The notes below the pieces were generated by a model. That model was not told where the DNA came from. It searched no databases and saw only the letters and a program-made list of their open reading frames with translations. Below, piece by piece: positions 6,501 through 15,421 of a DNA stretch of 64,000 bases. Where the stretch lies: positions 37,427 to 101,426 of the forward strand of contig CALVWV010000043.1 of assembly GCA_944368065.1 (NCBI GenBank), given 5' to 3'. Position 1 is the stretch's first letter, and each line of letters starts with the position of its first letter. Position numbers and translations under genes: made by a program. Origin of the DNA: an uncultured Clostridia bacterium (GTDB taxonomy: Bacteria > Bacillota > Clostridia > Christensenellales > Borkfalkiaceae).

Positions 6501-9110
6501 ATGGATTTTAAATTCACATACGATATCTGCGACAGCGTTGAAAAGCTGGAAGAGCAGATTAAAAGAGTAAGGGAAGCTCAGAAGATATTTTCTACCTATA
6601 CACAGGAACAGGTAGATAAAATCTTTTTGGCGTGCGCAATAGCTGCGAACAAAGCAAGAATCCCGCTTGCAAAACTTGCCGTAGAAGAAACAGGCATGGG
6701 CGTAGTCGAAGACAAGGTGATAAAGAACAACTATGCCGCCGAATACATCTACAATAAATACAAGTTCACCAAAACCTGCGGCGTTATAGAGGAAGATAAG
6801 GCTTACGGCTTCAAAAAGATAGCTGAACCTATCGGTCTTATTTCCGCAGTCATTCCTACGACCAACCCCACATCCACGGCAATATTCAAAACGCTTATCT
6901 GCCTTAAAACGCGCAACGGCGTTATCATAAGCCCGCACCCCCGCGCAAAAAAGAGCACGATTGCCGCAGCAAAAATAGTTTACGAAGCAGCTGTTGAAGC
7001 AGGCGCTCCCGAAGGCATTATCGGCTGGATAGACAGCCCTTCGCTTGAAATGACAAACCTGCTTATGACCGAATCAGACACAATACTTGCAACGGGCGGT
7101 CCCGGCATGGTTAAGGCCGCTTACTCCAGCGGCAAGCCCGCGCTCGGCGTAGGCGCAGGCAATACCCCCGCGATTATCGACGAATCGGCAGACATACTGC
7201 TTGCTGTCAGCTCCATAATTCATTCCAAGACGTTTGATAACGGCATGATATGCGCATCAGAACAGTCGGTTATCGTTGCGGATAAAATTTACGACAAGGT
7301 AAAGAAAGAGTTTGCATACCGCGGTTGCTATTTCCTCAACCCCGAAGAAACCGAAAAAGTAAGAAAGACCATAATCATAAACGGCGCGCTTAACGCAAAA
7401 ATAGTTGGTCAGAGCGCATACAAAATCGCCGCGCTTGCTGGCGTTAAAGTTCCCGAAAGCACCAAAATAATAATCGGTGAAGTCGAATCCGTAGATATAT
7501 CCGAAGAATTCGCTCACGAAAAGCTTTCACCCGTGCTTGCAATGTACAGGGCAAAGGACTTCGACGACGCGCTCAATAAAGCCGAAAAGCTTATAGCCGA
7601 CGGCGGTTTCGGCCATACTTCCTCGATTTACCTCAATGAAAACATTGCAAAAGACAGGCTCGACAAATTCTGCGAACGCATGAAGACCTGCCGCGTACTT
7701 GTAAATACACCTTCCTCGCACGGCGGCATCGGCGATTTGTACAACTTCAAACTTGCGCCTTCATTAACGCTCGGTTGCGGCACGTGGGGCGGCAACTCTG
7801 TATCCGAAAACGTCGGCGTAAAACATCTTCTGAATATAAAATCAGTAGCCGAAAGGAGGGAAAACATGCTTTGGTTCAGAGCACCGCAGAAGGTATACAT
7901 CAAAAAAGGCTGCCTGCCCGTAGCTTTAGACGAGCTTAAAACGGTAATGGGCAAGAAAAAGGCGTTCATCGTAACGGACAGCTTCCTTTACAAGAGCGGA
8001 TTTACAAAATGCATTACCGACAAGCTCGACGAAATGGGCATAGCGCACGATACGTTCTTCAACGTTGCTCCCGACCCTACGCTGGCTTGCGCGCTTGAAG
8101 GCGTTGCTCAGATGCGCAACTTCGAGCCCGATACGATAATCGCGCTCGGCGGCGGCAGCGCTATGGACGCAGGTAAAATTATGTGGGTGCTTTACGAACA
8201 TCCCGAAGCCGACTTCCTCGATATGGCAATGCGCTTTATCGATATCCGCAAGAGGGTTTATACCTTCCCCAAGATGGGCGAAAAAGCATACTTCATCGCA
8301 ATACCCACTTCGGCGGGCACAGGCTCCGAAGTTACGCCTTTCGCGGTTATCACCGACGAAAAGACGGGCGTTAAATATCCCCTTGCAGACTACGAGCTCA
8401 TGCCCAACATGGCGATAGTAGATACCGATCTGCATATGTCCGCGCCCAAGGGACTTACCTCGGCTTCCGGCATAGACGCCGTGACCCACGCGCTTGAAGC
8501 TTACGCTTCCGTAATGGCTACCGATTACACCGACGGACTTGCAATACAGGCGCTCAAAGTTATATTCAAATATCTGCCCCGCGCATACGAAAACGGTCAG
8601 ACGGACGTTGAAGCGAGGGAGAAGATGGCTAACGCCGCAACCATGGCTGGCATGGCTTTCGCCAACGCATTCCTCGGCGTATGCCACTCCATGGCGCACA
8701 AGCTCGGCGCTTTCCATCACCTGCCTCACGGCATAGCCAACGCGCTTATGATAGACGAAGTTCTCCGCTTCAATGCTGCAGAAGCGCCCGCTAAAATGGG
8801 CACGTTCAGCCAGTACGACCATCCCAAGACTTTAAGGCGCTACGCAGAAGTTGCCGAAGCTCTGGGTCTCGGCGGCAAGAACGATAAGGAAAAGCTTGAA
8901 AACCTTATCAAAGCCATAGACGAGCTCAAGGCAAAGATAGGCATAAAGAAGACGATAAAGGATTACGGCATAGACGAAAACGACTTCCTTGCAAGGCTCG
9001 ACGAAATGGTTGAACAGGCATTCGACGACCAGTGCACGGGCGCAAATCCCCGCTATCCTTTAATGAGCGAAATCAAGCAGATGTATCTCAATGCTTACTA
9101 CGGCAAATAA
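6501..9110 (+). CDS. adhE: Bifunctional acetaldehyde-CoA/alcohol dehydrogenase AdhE
   Basis: An 869-residue fusion of the normal AdhE length. Residues 1 to about 440 are a CoA-acylating aldehyde dehydrogenase with catalytic Cys251 in GMICASEQ. The C-terminal part is an iron-dependent alcohol dehydrogenase with GGGSAMDAGK (NAD binding), IPTSAGTGSEVTPF and the metal-ligand His cluster in HSMAHKLGAFHHLPHG. It converts acetyl-CoA to ethanol with oxidation of two NADH, regenerating NAD in fermentation; AdhE proteins commonly form long spirosome filaments. A strong GAGGAGG precedes the ATG. A second kinase gene follows after nine bases and is probably co-transcribed. Confidence 0.97.
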   Translation: MDFKFTYDICDSVEKLEEQIKRVREAQKIFSTYTQEQVDKIFLACAIAANKARIPLAKLAVEETGMGVVEDKVIKNNYAAEYIYNKYKFTKTCGVIEEDKAYGFKKIAEPIGLISAVIPTTNPTSTAIFKTLICLKTRNGVIISPHPRAKKSTIAAAKIVYEAAVEAGAPEGIIGWIDSPSLEMTNLLMTESDTILATGGPGMVKAAYSSGKPALGVGAGNTPAIIDESADILLAVSSIIHSKTFDNGMICASEQSVIVADKIYDKVKKEFAYRGCYFLNPEETEKVRKTIIINGALNAKIVGQSAYKIAALAGVKVPESTKIIIGEVESVDISEEFAHEKLSPVLAMYRAKDFDDALNKAEKLIADGGFGHTSSIYLNENIAKDRLDKFCERMKTCRVLVNTPSSHGGIGDLYNFKLAPSLTLGCGTWGGNSVSENVGVKHLLNIKSVAERRENMLWFRAPQKVYIKKGCLPVALDELKTVMGKKKAFIVTDSFLYKSGFTKCITDKLDEMGIAHDTFFNVAPDPTLACALEGVAQMRNFEPDTIIALGGGSAMDAGKIMWVLYEHPEADFLDMAMRFIDIRKRVYTFPKMGEKAYFIAIPTSAGTGSEVTPFAVITDEKTGVKYPLADYELMPNMAIVDTDLHMSAPKGLTSASGIDAVTHALEAYASVMATDYTDGLAIQALKVIFKYLPRAYENGQTDVEAREKMANAATMAGMAFANAFLGVCHSMAHKLGAFHHLPHGIANALMIDEVLRFNAAEAPAKMGTFSQYDHPKTLRRYAEVAEALGLGGKNDKEKLENLIKAIDELKAKIGIKKTIKDYGIDENDFLARLDEMVEQAFDDQCTGANPRYPLMSEIKQMYLNAYYGK

Positions 9111-9125
9111 GAGGAGGAAATGATA

Positions 9126-9875
9126 ATGAAAGACGAAAAAATAATCTTCGAAGCACCCGGCAAAAAGATTTACAGGGACGGCGACAAGCTTGTAAAGCTC
9201 TTCGATAAGGGCTATTCCAAGGCAGATATCCTCAACGAGGCGCTCAATCAGGCGCGCGTTGAGGAAACTGACCTCAACATACCTAAAATTCAGGCTGTTT
9301 CGGTAGTAGACGGCTGCTGGTCAATAACCATGGACTACATAGAGGGAACTACGCTTGAACAGCTTATGAACGACAACCCCGAAAAGCTGGACGAATACCT
9401 CAATATGTTTGTGGATATTCAGCTGAGCGTTCACTCCAAGCGCGTGCCACTTCTCAATATGCTCATCGAAAAGATGAACAGAAAGATAAGCGCTGCAGAC
9501 CTCGACGCAACAACGCGTTACGACCTGCACACCCGCCTCAACGGCATGAAGAGGCATGTCAAACTCTGCCACGGCGATTTCAACCCCAGCAACATAATAA
9601 TAACGGCAGACGGCACGCCCTTCATAATAGACTGGGCACACGCTACCCAGGGCAATGCCGCGGCCGACGTCGCGCGCACTTACCTTCTGTTCTACCTGCA
9701 GGGCAAGGAAGAAGTGGCGGAAAAATACCTCAAACTTTTCTGCAAGAAAGCGGATACAGCCATACAGTACGTTCAGAAATGGATTCCCATAGTTGCCGCT
9801 TCGCGCCTTGTAAAAGCGCCCGAAGATGAAAAGGCATTCCTTATGCGCTGGATAGACGTCGTAGAATATGAATAA
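9126..9875 (+). CDS. APH-fold kinase co-transcribed with adhE
   Basis: About 249 residues of the aminoglycoside-phosphotransferase fold. The catalytic loop is LCHGDFNPSNIII and the metal site is FIIDWAHA; a hydrophobic ITMDYIEGTTLEQL precedes them, as in many small APH-like kinases of gut anaerobes. AGGAGG at 9112-9117 is eight bases from the ATG at 9126 but only two from the upstream ATG at 9120, so I choose 9126. The substrate is unknown. The gene directly follows adhE and ends at an intrinsic terminator. It is a different subgroup from the kinase at 756-1706. Confidence 0.8.
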   Translation: MKDEKIIFEAPGKKIYRDGDKLVKLFDKGYSKADILNEALNQARVEETDLNIPKIQAVSVVDGCWSITMDYIEGTTLEQLMNDNPEKLDEYLNMFVDIQLSVHSKRVPLLNMLIEKMNRKISAADLDATTRYDLHTRLNGMKRHVKLCHGDFNPSNIIITADGTPFIIDWAHATQGNAAADVARTYLLFYLQGKEEVAEKYLKLFCKKADTAIQYVQKWIPIVAASRLVKAPEDEKAFLMRWIDVVEYE

Positions 9876-9900
9876 TTATGCAGTTTAAATAAATTTTTAT

Positions 9901-9930
9901 AAGGTCTGCCCTAAAAAGCAGGCCTTATTT
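9901..9930 (+). terminator. Intrinsic terminator of the adhE unit
   Basis: AAGGTCTGC / GCAGGCCTT (one G-T pair) with a short loop, followed by ATTTTGTTGTT. Confidence 0.85.
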
Positions 9931-9932
9931 TG

Positions 9933-9962
9933 TTGTTAATTGCGATAATGTTGTGATATAAT
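9933..9962 (+). promoter_or_regulatory. Promoter of nfnA-nfnB
   Basis: TTGTTA, an 18-base spacer and TATAAT. The predicted start is about 3-4 bases before the ATG at 9973, so that start would be essentially leaderless. Confidence 0.65.
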
Positions 9963-9972
9963 ATTTCGTATA

Positions 9973-11070
9973 ATGAAAAGTCTGATGTATTTTGCCGCAG
10001 TTGAATTTCCCGACGACCCGAACGTAGCGGGAAGAAAATATTGGTACGGTTGCCCGTTTGAGGACGCCGAACCGGGAGATGAAGTGCTGGCGCCGCTCGG
10101 CAGGCACAACAACCTGCAGAGGGGAGTCATACGGGAAGTGCGCTTTTCCAAAGATTACGAAGCGCCTTATCCCGTGTACATAATAAAATACATAAAAGAT
10201 ATAGTAAAAAAGCAAGGAGCTTGCAGCATGTATAAAATTATAGAAAAGAGAGAGCTGAACCCTACGGTTACAATGATGGATATTTATGCGCCGCTTGTGG
10301 CCAGAAAGGCAGAGCCCGGACAGTTTATCATCCTTAGGGTTGACGACGAAGGAGAAAGAATTCCGCTTACAGTAGCCGGTTATAACAGAAAGGCAGGCAC
10401 CGTTAAGATAATTTTTCAGGTAGTGGGAGCGACTACCATGAAACTCAACGAGAAAAATGAAGGCGACTGCATAGCCGATTTTTGCGGACCGCTCGGTTGC
10501 GCTACCGAGACAGAAGGACTTAAAAAAGTATGCATAGTCGGCGGCGGCGTAGGCTGCGCCATTGCCCTGCCCGTTGCGCAGAAACTGCACGAGCTCGGCT
10601 GTGAGGTGCACTCGGTAATTGGTTTCAGAAACAAGGACCTCGTAATTCTGGAAGACGAGTTCGCCGCATGCTCGGACAAACTCACCATTATGACAGACGA
10701 CGGAAGTTACGGCAGAGGCGGCGTTGTCACCGAACCTTTGAAAGAAGCGCTCGCAAGCGGCGAAGCTTACGATAAAATAATTGCAATCGGTCCGCTTGTG
10801 ATGATGAAGTTCGTCGTTGCTACGGCAAAGCCTTTCGGCGTGCCTGTAACCGTTTCCATGAACCCCATAATGATAGACGGCACGGGCATGTGCGGCGGTT
10901 GCAGACTTACCGTAGGAGGCAAAACAAAATTTGCCTGCGTTGACGGACCCGACTTTGACGGATACGAGGTTGACTTCGACGAAGCAATGGAAAGGGGCAG
11001 GATGTATTCCGCATTTGAATCGCATGCGCGCGAAGAGGAATGCAACCTTTTCAAAAAGGAGGTAAAGTAA
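9973..11070 (+). CDS. nfnA: NfnA/SudB-type FAD/NAD-binding oxidoreductase subunit with extra N-terminal domain
   Basis: From residue 86 (ATG at 10228) the protein is a standard 280-residue ferredoxin-NADP reductase-like subunit. It has an N-terminal FAD barrel, the nucleotide-binding VCIVGGGVGCAIALPV, and a C-terminal iron-sulfur motif GMCGGCR with a later Cys in KFACVDGPD. Paired with the next gene it would form NfnAB, which couples NADH and ferredoxin to NADP, or a related glutamate-synthase-like complex. The first 85 residues (VEFPDDPNVAGRKYWYGC and following) form an unusual added domain that slightly resembles the small N-terminal domain of PriA. AGGAG stands seven bases before the ATG at 10228, so a second, shorter product from an internal start is likely. 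Confidence 0.85.
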   Translation: MKSLMYFAAVEFPDDPNVAGRKYWYGCPFEDAEPGDEVLAPLGRHNNLQRGVIREVRFSKDYEAPYPVYIIKYIKDIVKKQGACSMYKIIEKRELNPTVTMMDIYAPLVARKAEPGQFIILRVDDEGERIPLTVAGYNRKAGTVKIIFQVVGATTMKLNEKNEGDCIADFCGPLGCATETEGLKKVCIVGGGVGCAIALPVAQKLHELGCEVHSVIGFRNKDLVILEDEFAACSDKLTIMTDDGSYGRGGVVTEPLKEALASGEAYDKIIAIGPLVMMKFVVATAKPFGVPVTVSMNPIMIDGTGMCGGCRLTVGGKTKFACVDGPDFDGYEVDFDEAMERGRMYSAFESHAREEECNLFKKEVK

Positions 11071-11071
11071 A

Positions 11072-12484
11072 ATGGCGATAGAACCCAAAAAACATCCCAT
11101 GCCCGTACAGGACCCGAAAGTACGCGCTCATAATTTTGACGAAGTCGCGTTGGGCTACGACGAAAAGACGGCGGTGGCAGAGGCGTTAAGATGCCTTAAC
11201 TGCAAAAACAAGCCGTGCGTACAGGGTTGCCCGGTAAATATCGACATTCCCGACTTTATTTCCAAAGTCAAGGAGAGCAAGTTTGAAGAAGCTTACGAAA
11301 TAATATCAAAAAGTTCATCGCTCCCCGCGGTCTGCGGCAGAGTGTGCCCTCAGGAAACGCAGTGCGAACAAAAGTGCACTTTAGGCATAAAGTTTGAACC
11401 TGTCGGCATCGGCAGACTCGAACGCTTCGTCGCCGATTATCACAATACATATTTCAAGGGCATTACCGCCGTACCCGTTTCAAACGGACATAAAGTTGCC
11501 GTCGTGGGTTCGGGTCCTTCAGGACTTACCTGCGCGGGCGACCTCGCCAAAAAAGGATACCGCGTAACAGTTTTCGAAGCTCTGCACCTTGCGGGCGGTG
11601 TGCTCGTTTACGGCATCCCCGAATTCAGACTGCCCAAATCAATAGTAAAAAAAGAGACAGACGCTTTGAAAGAGTACGGCGTGGATATTCAGACGGACGT
11701 CGTAATAGGTAAAACGCTTACCGTTGACGAACTTTTTGAAATGGGCTATGAAGCCGTATTCATAGGCTCTGGCGCAGGACTTCCGAAATTTATGGGAATT
11801 CCCGGCGAAAGTCTTAAGGGCGTTTATTCGGCAAACGAATTTCTGACGCGCAACAACCTTATGAAGGCTTACCGCAACGACTCGGCAACGCCCATAATGC
11901 ACGCAAAGCGCGTCGCCGTTGTAGGCGGCGGCAACGTTGCGATGGACGCCGCGCGCACCGCTTTAAGACTGGGTGCTGAAAGCGTGCATATTATTTACAG
12001 GCGCTCCATGGAGGAGATTCCCGCCCGCCGCGAAGAAGTTGAACACGCCGAAGAGGAAGGAATTATATTCGATATCCTGCGCAATCCCGTGGAAATTCTC
12101 GGTTACCACAACCCTGAAAACAAACGCGACGAGAAAAACGGTTTCGTTACGGGCATTAAAGTAATTAAATGCGAGCTCGGCGAACCCGACGAACAGGGAA
12201 GGCGCCGCCCCGTGGAAATACCCGGAAGCGAGTACGTAATCGATGTGGACTGCGTCATAATGTCTATAGGCACGAGTCCCAACCCGCTCATCAAGAGCAC
12301 AACGAAAGGTCTTGAAGTAAACCGCCGCGGCGGAATTATTGTCGAGGAACAGACAGGCAAAACGAGCAAAGACGGAGTTTATGCGGGCGGCGACGCAGTT
12401 ACAGGCGCAGCTACCGTAATACTCGCCATGGGCGCGGGCAAAACTGCCGCAAAAGCGATAGACGAATATATAATGTCCAGATAA
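11072..12484 (+). CDS. nfnB: NfnB/GltA-type NADPH-dependent flavoprotein (glutamate synthase small-subunit family)
   Basis: A 470-residue protein of the GltD/NfnB family. The N-terminal region holds two Cys clusters for [4Fe-4S] centres (CLNCKNKPCVQGCP and VCGRVCPQETQCEQKC). Two Rossmann motifs follow: VAVVGSGPSGLTCAGDL for FAD and VAVVGGGNVAMDAARTA for NADPH. The C-terminal GGDAVTGAATVILAMGAG is the usual FAD-binding end. GGAGG near the end of nfnA serves as its ribosome site and the genes are one base apart, so the two subunits are made together. Annotation as GltA is equally common for this family. Confidence 0.93.
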   Translation: MAIEPKKHPMPVQDPKVRAHNFDEVALGYDEKTAVAEALRCLNCKNKPCVQGCPVNIDIPDFISKVKESKFEEAYEIISKSSSLPAVCGRVCPQETQCEQKCTLGIKFEPVGIGRLERFVADYHNTYFKGITAVPVSNGHKVAVVGSGPSGLTCAGDLAKKGYRVTVFEALHLAGGVLVYGIPEFRLPKSIVKKETDALKEYGVDIQTDVVIGKTLTVDELFEMGYEAVFIGSGAGLPKFMGIPGESLKGVYSANEFLTRNNLMKAYRNDSATPIMHAKRVAVVGGGNVAMDAARTALRLGAESVHIIYRRSMEEIPARREEVEHAEEEGIIFDILRNPVEILGYHNPENKRDEKNGFVTGIKVIKCELGEPDEQGRRRPVEIPGSEYVIDVDCVIMSIGTSPNPLIKSTTKGLEVNRRGGIIVEEQTGKTSKDGVYAGGDAVTGAATVILAMGAGKTAAKAIDEYIMSR

Positions 12485-12506
12485 GCCATACTGATAATAA
12501 ATTAAC

Positions 12507-12532
12507 GCGCCCGCAGCTTAAGCTGCGGGCGC
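12507..12532 (+). promoter_or_regulatory. Perfect 26-base GC-rich palindrome before a hypothetical gene
   Basis: GCGCCCGCAGCTT and its exact reverse complement meet without a gap. There is no T-run, so it is not a classical terminator. It stops 11 bases before GAGGTGAAG, the ribosome site of the next gene, and may act as a 3' stabiliser of the nfnB mRNA or a translational control hairpin. Confidence 0.6.
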
Positions 12533-12551
12533 TTGAACGAGGTGAAGTTTT

Positions 12552-12950
12552 ATGCAACTGCAGCAAGTATTTTCACAGGCGGAGGAAATTTCCGTATATA
12601 AAAACGGAGCGGGCGAAACATATGCGTGCGGAACGGAGAAATTTGAAGAGATAACCGCCGCATGGAATGGAATGCTGAAAGATTCGCACGTTATGCCGGC
12701 ATTCGGCGTAAGCTTGGACGAATACACCGTAAACGCAATGAAAAACGGAGTGTGGGTGGAGTTCTGCTTCGGCGAAGAAAAGGTAATCGACGAATTGCCT
12801 TTTGAAAAACTCCTCGTTGAGGTCAGACCGGATTACAATGGTTTCAACGTAACGCGGTATATGAAAGATTGCGGTTACAGCGGCAGATGTTTTTATATTG
12901 ACCTTAACAGCGGCGATATGAGCGCGCTTTACGACTATCTTACAAAGTAA
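12552..12950 (+). CDS. Hypothetical protein, 132 residues
   Basis: Not recognised. A soluble alpha/beta-looking protein with no signal peptide or membrane segment. It starts with a helix (MQLQQVFSQAEEISVYK) and has a central LDEYTVNAMKNGVWVEFCF stretch. GAGGTG precedes the ATG. It lies downstream of the nfnB palindrome and ends at a bidirectional terminator. Codon use is like that of its neighbours, which argues for a resident gene rather than a recent arrival. Confidence 0.7.
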   Translation: MQLQQVFSQAEEISVYKNGAGETYACGTEKFEEITAAWNGMLKDSHVMPAFGVSLDEYTVNAMKNGVWVEFCFGEEKVIDELPFEKLLVEVRPDYNGFNVTRYMKDCGYSGRCFYIDLNSGDMSALYDYLTK

Positions 12951-13032
12951 TTCAGCCGTTACCGTTTAGTCGGCACAAACAAGATTTGCCATATTAAAGA
13001 ATACAAACCGGATTTGCAAAATCATTATCAAA

Positions 13033-13063
13033 AAGCCTCCGCAGCATTGCGGAGGCTTAATTT
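13033..13063. terminator. Bidirectional intrinsic terminator
   Basis: An 11-bp stem AAGCCTCCGCA / TGCGGAGGCTT with GCAT loop, T-rich on the right and A-rich on the left. It serves the convergent genes on both sides. Confidence 0.9.
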
Positions 13064-13096
13064 TAACTATCTGAATAGTACTATGTCAGGCATTTT

Positions 13097-13351
13097 TTAC
13101 TGTTTTACCGACTGTTTATAGGCTTCTATGGCCTTGCTGAGCTGGTCGGGGCAAGAAGTACCGTTGCGGCAGAGCACGCCTTTGAGAATATTTTCAACTT
13201 CGTCTATATCCCTGCCTTCGGCAAGGCGGGCAACGCCCTGCGTGTTGCCCGTGCAACCGCCGGCAAATTTTATGTTGCGGATTTTGTTATTTTCGTCAAC
13301 GTCAAAAGTTATCGCGCGGGAGCAGGTCCCGTGAGTGCGGTATGTGAACAT
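13097..13351 (-). CDS. TIGR03905-type TSCPD-domain protein
   Basis: An 84-residue protein ending in the TSCPD motif that names the domain (CRNGTSCPDQL). Other conserved parts are HGTCSRAITFDVD and FAGGCTGNTQGVARLAEG. The TSCPD domain also occurs at the end of some ribonucleotide reductases; free-standing copies are common in Clostridia and lack an assigned function, though the Cys pattern suggests metal binding. The open frame extends upstream to 13453, but homologous proteins begin at MFTYRTHGTC, so I place the start at 13351. It begins one base after the stop of the gene upstream and is translationally coupled to it. Confidence 0.88.
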   Translation of the reverse strand: MFTYRTHGTCSRAITFDVDENNKIRNIKFAGGCTGNTQGVARLAEGRDIDEVENILKGVLCRNGTSCPDQLSKAIEAYKQSVKQ

Positions 13352-13352
13352 A

Positions 13353-13877
13353 TCAGTCTGAAAGGTTCTCGTATATGACAGAATATACGTCGGAAGCCTT
13401 TTCCTCCCATTTTTTATATATTTTGTTCGCCGTCTTCCTGTCAGGAACCACAAATTTGAGCTCTAAAATAGGCTGGACGGGCGCAAGAATTTTAAGGTAA
13501 ACGGTATAGGTGCCGTCTTTGTTCTGGTAGTAGTCGGAGCGGCATTCCTGCCTGTTGCGGTAGCGCGAACTGTTCTTTTTGACGAACTGGGAAATTTCCT
13601 CCCGTACGCTCTTGGGAATTTTTATATAAAAGTTCGCAAGCGTTTCGCGGCCGTCGGGAGTTATAGTATAAAGAGTGTCTTCATCTTCGTTTACGATGCA
13701 TATGAAGTTATCGTCGAGGAGCTTATGAATTACGTTGACGCAGTCCATGTAGCCCATCCAGTCGTTAGATGAGGAGCACATGTCGACGATTGTCCTTTCT
13801 GATATGGCGCTCTCCATTTTATCGAACACGAAAAGAATTATTAATTTGTTTATTGATGTTTCTCCGGTGTTCAACAT
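13353..13877 (-). CDS. DUF4364 family protein (winged-helix-like)
   Basis: About 174 residues matching the DUF4364 family of Clostridia, which begins MLNTGETSINKLIILFVFDK. The N-terminal half looks like a PadR-style winged helix (ISERTIVDMCSSS, then YTITPDGRETLANF), and the C-terminal half is a beta-rich domain. A DNA-binding regulatory role is likely but not shown. The frame is open upstream to 13943; the family start favours 13877, with AGAGGA upstream and a TATAAT further up on the reverse strand. It is followed directly by the TSCPD gene. Confidence 0.85.
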   Translation of the reverse strand: MLNTGETSINKLIILFVFDKMESAISERTIVDMCSSSNDWMGYMDCVNVIHKLLDDNFICIVNEDEDTLYTITPDGRETLANFYIKIPKSVREEISQFVKKNSSRYRNRQECRSDYYQNKDGTYTVYLKILAPVQPILELKFVVPDRKTANKIYKKWEEKASDVYSVIYENLSD

Positions 13878-13984
13878 AACGCCGCTTATCCTCTTAGTGC
13901 AAAAAAGTGATATCATTATACATAATTTATGTTTTAAAAGCAACTAAATACTTAAAATTTTATGTGATTTTAAAAAAGTTGTGG

Positions 13985-13990
13985 TATAAT
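13985..13990 (+). promoter_or_regulatory. Extended -10 promoter element
   Basis: TGG then TATAAT forms an extended -10 (TGnTATAAT) with only a weak -35 (TGTGAT). It serves the gene starting at 14020. Confidence 0.6.
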
Positions 13991-14019
13991 CAGTAAAAAG
14001 AGTTTTTAAGGTAGAAGTT

Positions 14020-14790
14020 ATGAAAGGTACAAAGGAAGAAGTTCTGGATTTTCTTGATAAATGCGAACTTTTGCGCAAAAGCAAATTCATTATGGCCACA
14101 ACGCGCATTAAAGACGTTTTAAAAAGCATTGTAAACAGCGCCGCTCTTTACGAGCTTTTTCACGCCGTGACTGCAAATTTTGACTATGTTTCCGCAAAGC
14201 GCAAGTACCTTATAACCACGCACGACGGTCTGTTGAGCCGCAGCCGCATGGTGCTTCCCGATTCTCCTGCGGACAGGCTGGCATTCATTTTTTGCCTGCT
14301 CGTTGAATTTGACCATAATTCAATAAACTTCAACGAGTTTCTGCAGCAATTTTTTGCCGAGGACGGCAGCTATTTTTCAAGCTTCCACAGCTTCTGCGAC
14401 AAAGTAGTTGTATCCCTTGAAAGCATAGTAGGGGAAGTTTTTGCGGACGAACTTGACGAAAACAAAGGGGAGGCTGCCCGGCAAAACGGTGACGCCGCTT
14501 CCCGCGAAGGCGCAAACGGCGCTTCTTACGCGCCAAATCCCGCTGCTGCGGAAAAACTTTCGGCTGTATCACTTCTTATTGCGCGCGAAAAGAATATAAT
14601 ATCTTGTTCGGCAATGCCCGAAGCTGACAAGCAGGACGGGATTTCAATGCTCTGCGAACTTGAAAGCGCCGTGCGCGAAGGTCGGGCGCAGTCGGTGGAC
14701 GCCATACTTCGCGGTTATGAGTATTACTCTGCCTGCCATAACGGGTTTTCCCAGCTGATAAACCTTTTAAGCGCGGCAATGGAGGCATAA
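14020..14790 (+). CDS. Hypothetical protein, 256 residues
   Basis: Not recognised. The N-terminal 140 residues are predicted helical and hydrophilic (KEEVLDFLDKCELLRKSKF opens it). A low-complexity Ala/Gly/Asn linker at about 147-175 (GEAARQNGDAASREGANG) separates it from a helical C-terminal part. No membrane segment or signal peptide. It is the first gene of a two-gene unit: GGAGG at its 3' end is the ribosome site of the Nudix gene two bases downstream. AAGGTAG precedes its ATG. Confidence 0.7.
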   Translation: MKGTKEEVLDFLDKCELLRKSKFIMATTRIKDVLKSIVNSAALYELFHAVTANFDYVSAKRKYLITTHDGLLSRSRMVLPDSPADRLAFIFCLLVEFDHNSINFNEFLQQFFAEDGSYFSSFHSFCDKVVVSLESIVGEVFADELDENKGEAARQNGDAASREGANGASYAPNPAAAEKLSAVSLLIAREKNIISCSAMPEADKQDGISMLCELESAVREGRAQSVDAILRGYEYYSACHNGFSQLINLLSAAMEA

Positions 14791-14792
14791 AA

Positions 14793-15326
14793 ATGAAGCT
14801 TGAAGAAAAAACTCTTTCCACAAAAACTATTTTTACGGGCAAAATCATCACGCTCGAACACTCGGAAGTAGAACTTCCCAACGGCAACAACGCCATGCGC
14901 GAAGTCGTGCGTCATCCGGGCGGCGCGGCGGTACTGCTCGTAAAAGACGGAAAAATACTTCTCGAACGTCAGTTCCGCTTTCCTTATAATAAAGTAATAT
15001 GGGAAATACCCGCGGGAAAACTCAATAAGGGCGAAAATCCCGAACATGCCGCGCGAAGAGAACTCGAGGAAGAAACGGGTTACCGCGCGGAAAGGCTTGA
15101 AAGACTGGTGGAAGTTTATCCGTCGCCCGGATATACCGACGAAATCATATACGTATTTTATGCCTTTGCCGCAAGTCTTGAAAAACAGCACCTCGACGAC
15201 GATGAATTCGTAAACGCCGAGTTTGTGGAAATACCGCGCATAGAGGCAATGATTGAAAGCGGCGAGATATGCGACGCCAAGACAATTGCGGCAGTCTACA
15301 AATATCTGCACGATAAAATTATTTAA
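14793..15326 (+). CDS. nudF: Nudix hydrolase, ADP-ribose pyrophosphatase type
   Basis: A 177-residue Nudix enzyme with a complete Nudix box running from GKLNKGENPEHAARR into ELEEETGY, which positions the catalytic Glu and Mg2+ ligands. The upstream ERQFRFPYNKVIWEIPAG and downstream VYPSPGYTDE are typical of ADP-sugar pyrophosphatases (NudF/YqkG type), which split ADP-ribose to AMP and ribose 5-phosphate. Exact substrate is inferred. It is coupled to the preceding hypothetical gene. Confidence 0.9.
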   Translation: MKLEEKTLSTKTIFTGKIITLEHSEVELPNGNNAMREVVRHPGGAAVLLVKDGKILLERQFRFPYNKVIWEIPAGKLNKGENPEHAARRELEEETGYRAERLERLVEVYPSPGYTDEIIYVFYAFAASLEKQHLDDDEFVNAEFVEIPRIEAMIESGEICDAKTIAAVYKYLHDKII

Positions 15327-15421
15327 TGACGGCTACACAACGAGGCAATTAAAATAATATTAATATCGTCAGTTGAATCTGCATTTGCAACATAGGCAGT
15401 AAATTCTACAAAAAAAGATAA

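Noticed and set aside
7926-8822. 298-codon reverse-strand frame opposite adhE
   Set aside because: Antisense shadow of the alcohol dehydrogenase half, with no recognisable domain.
9925-11100. 391-codon reverse-strand frame opposite nfnA
   Set aside because: Antisense shadow of a conserved oxidoreductase gene; the translation is His/Tyr/Phe-rich without any domain.
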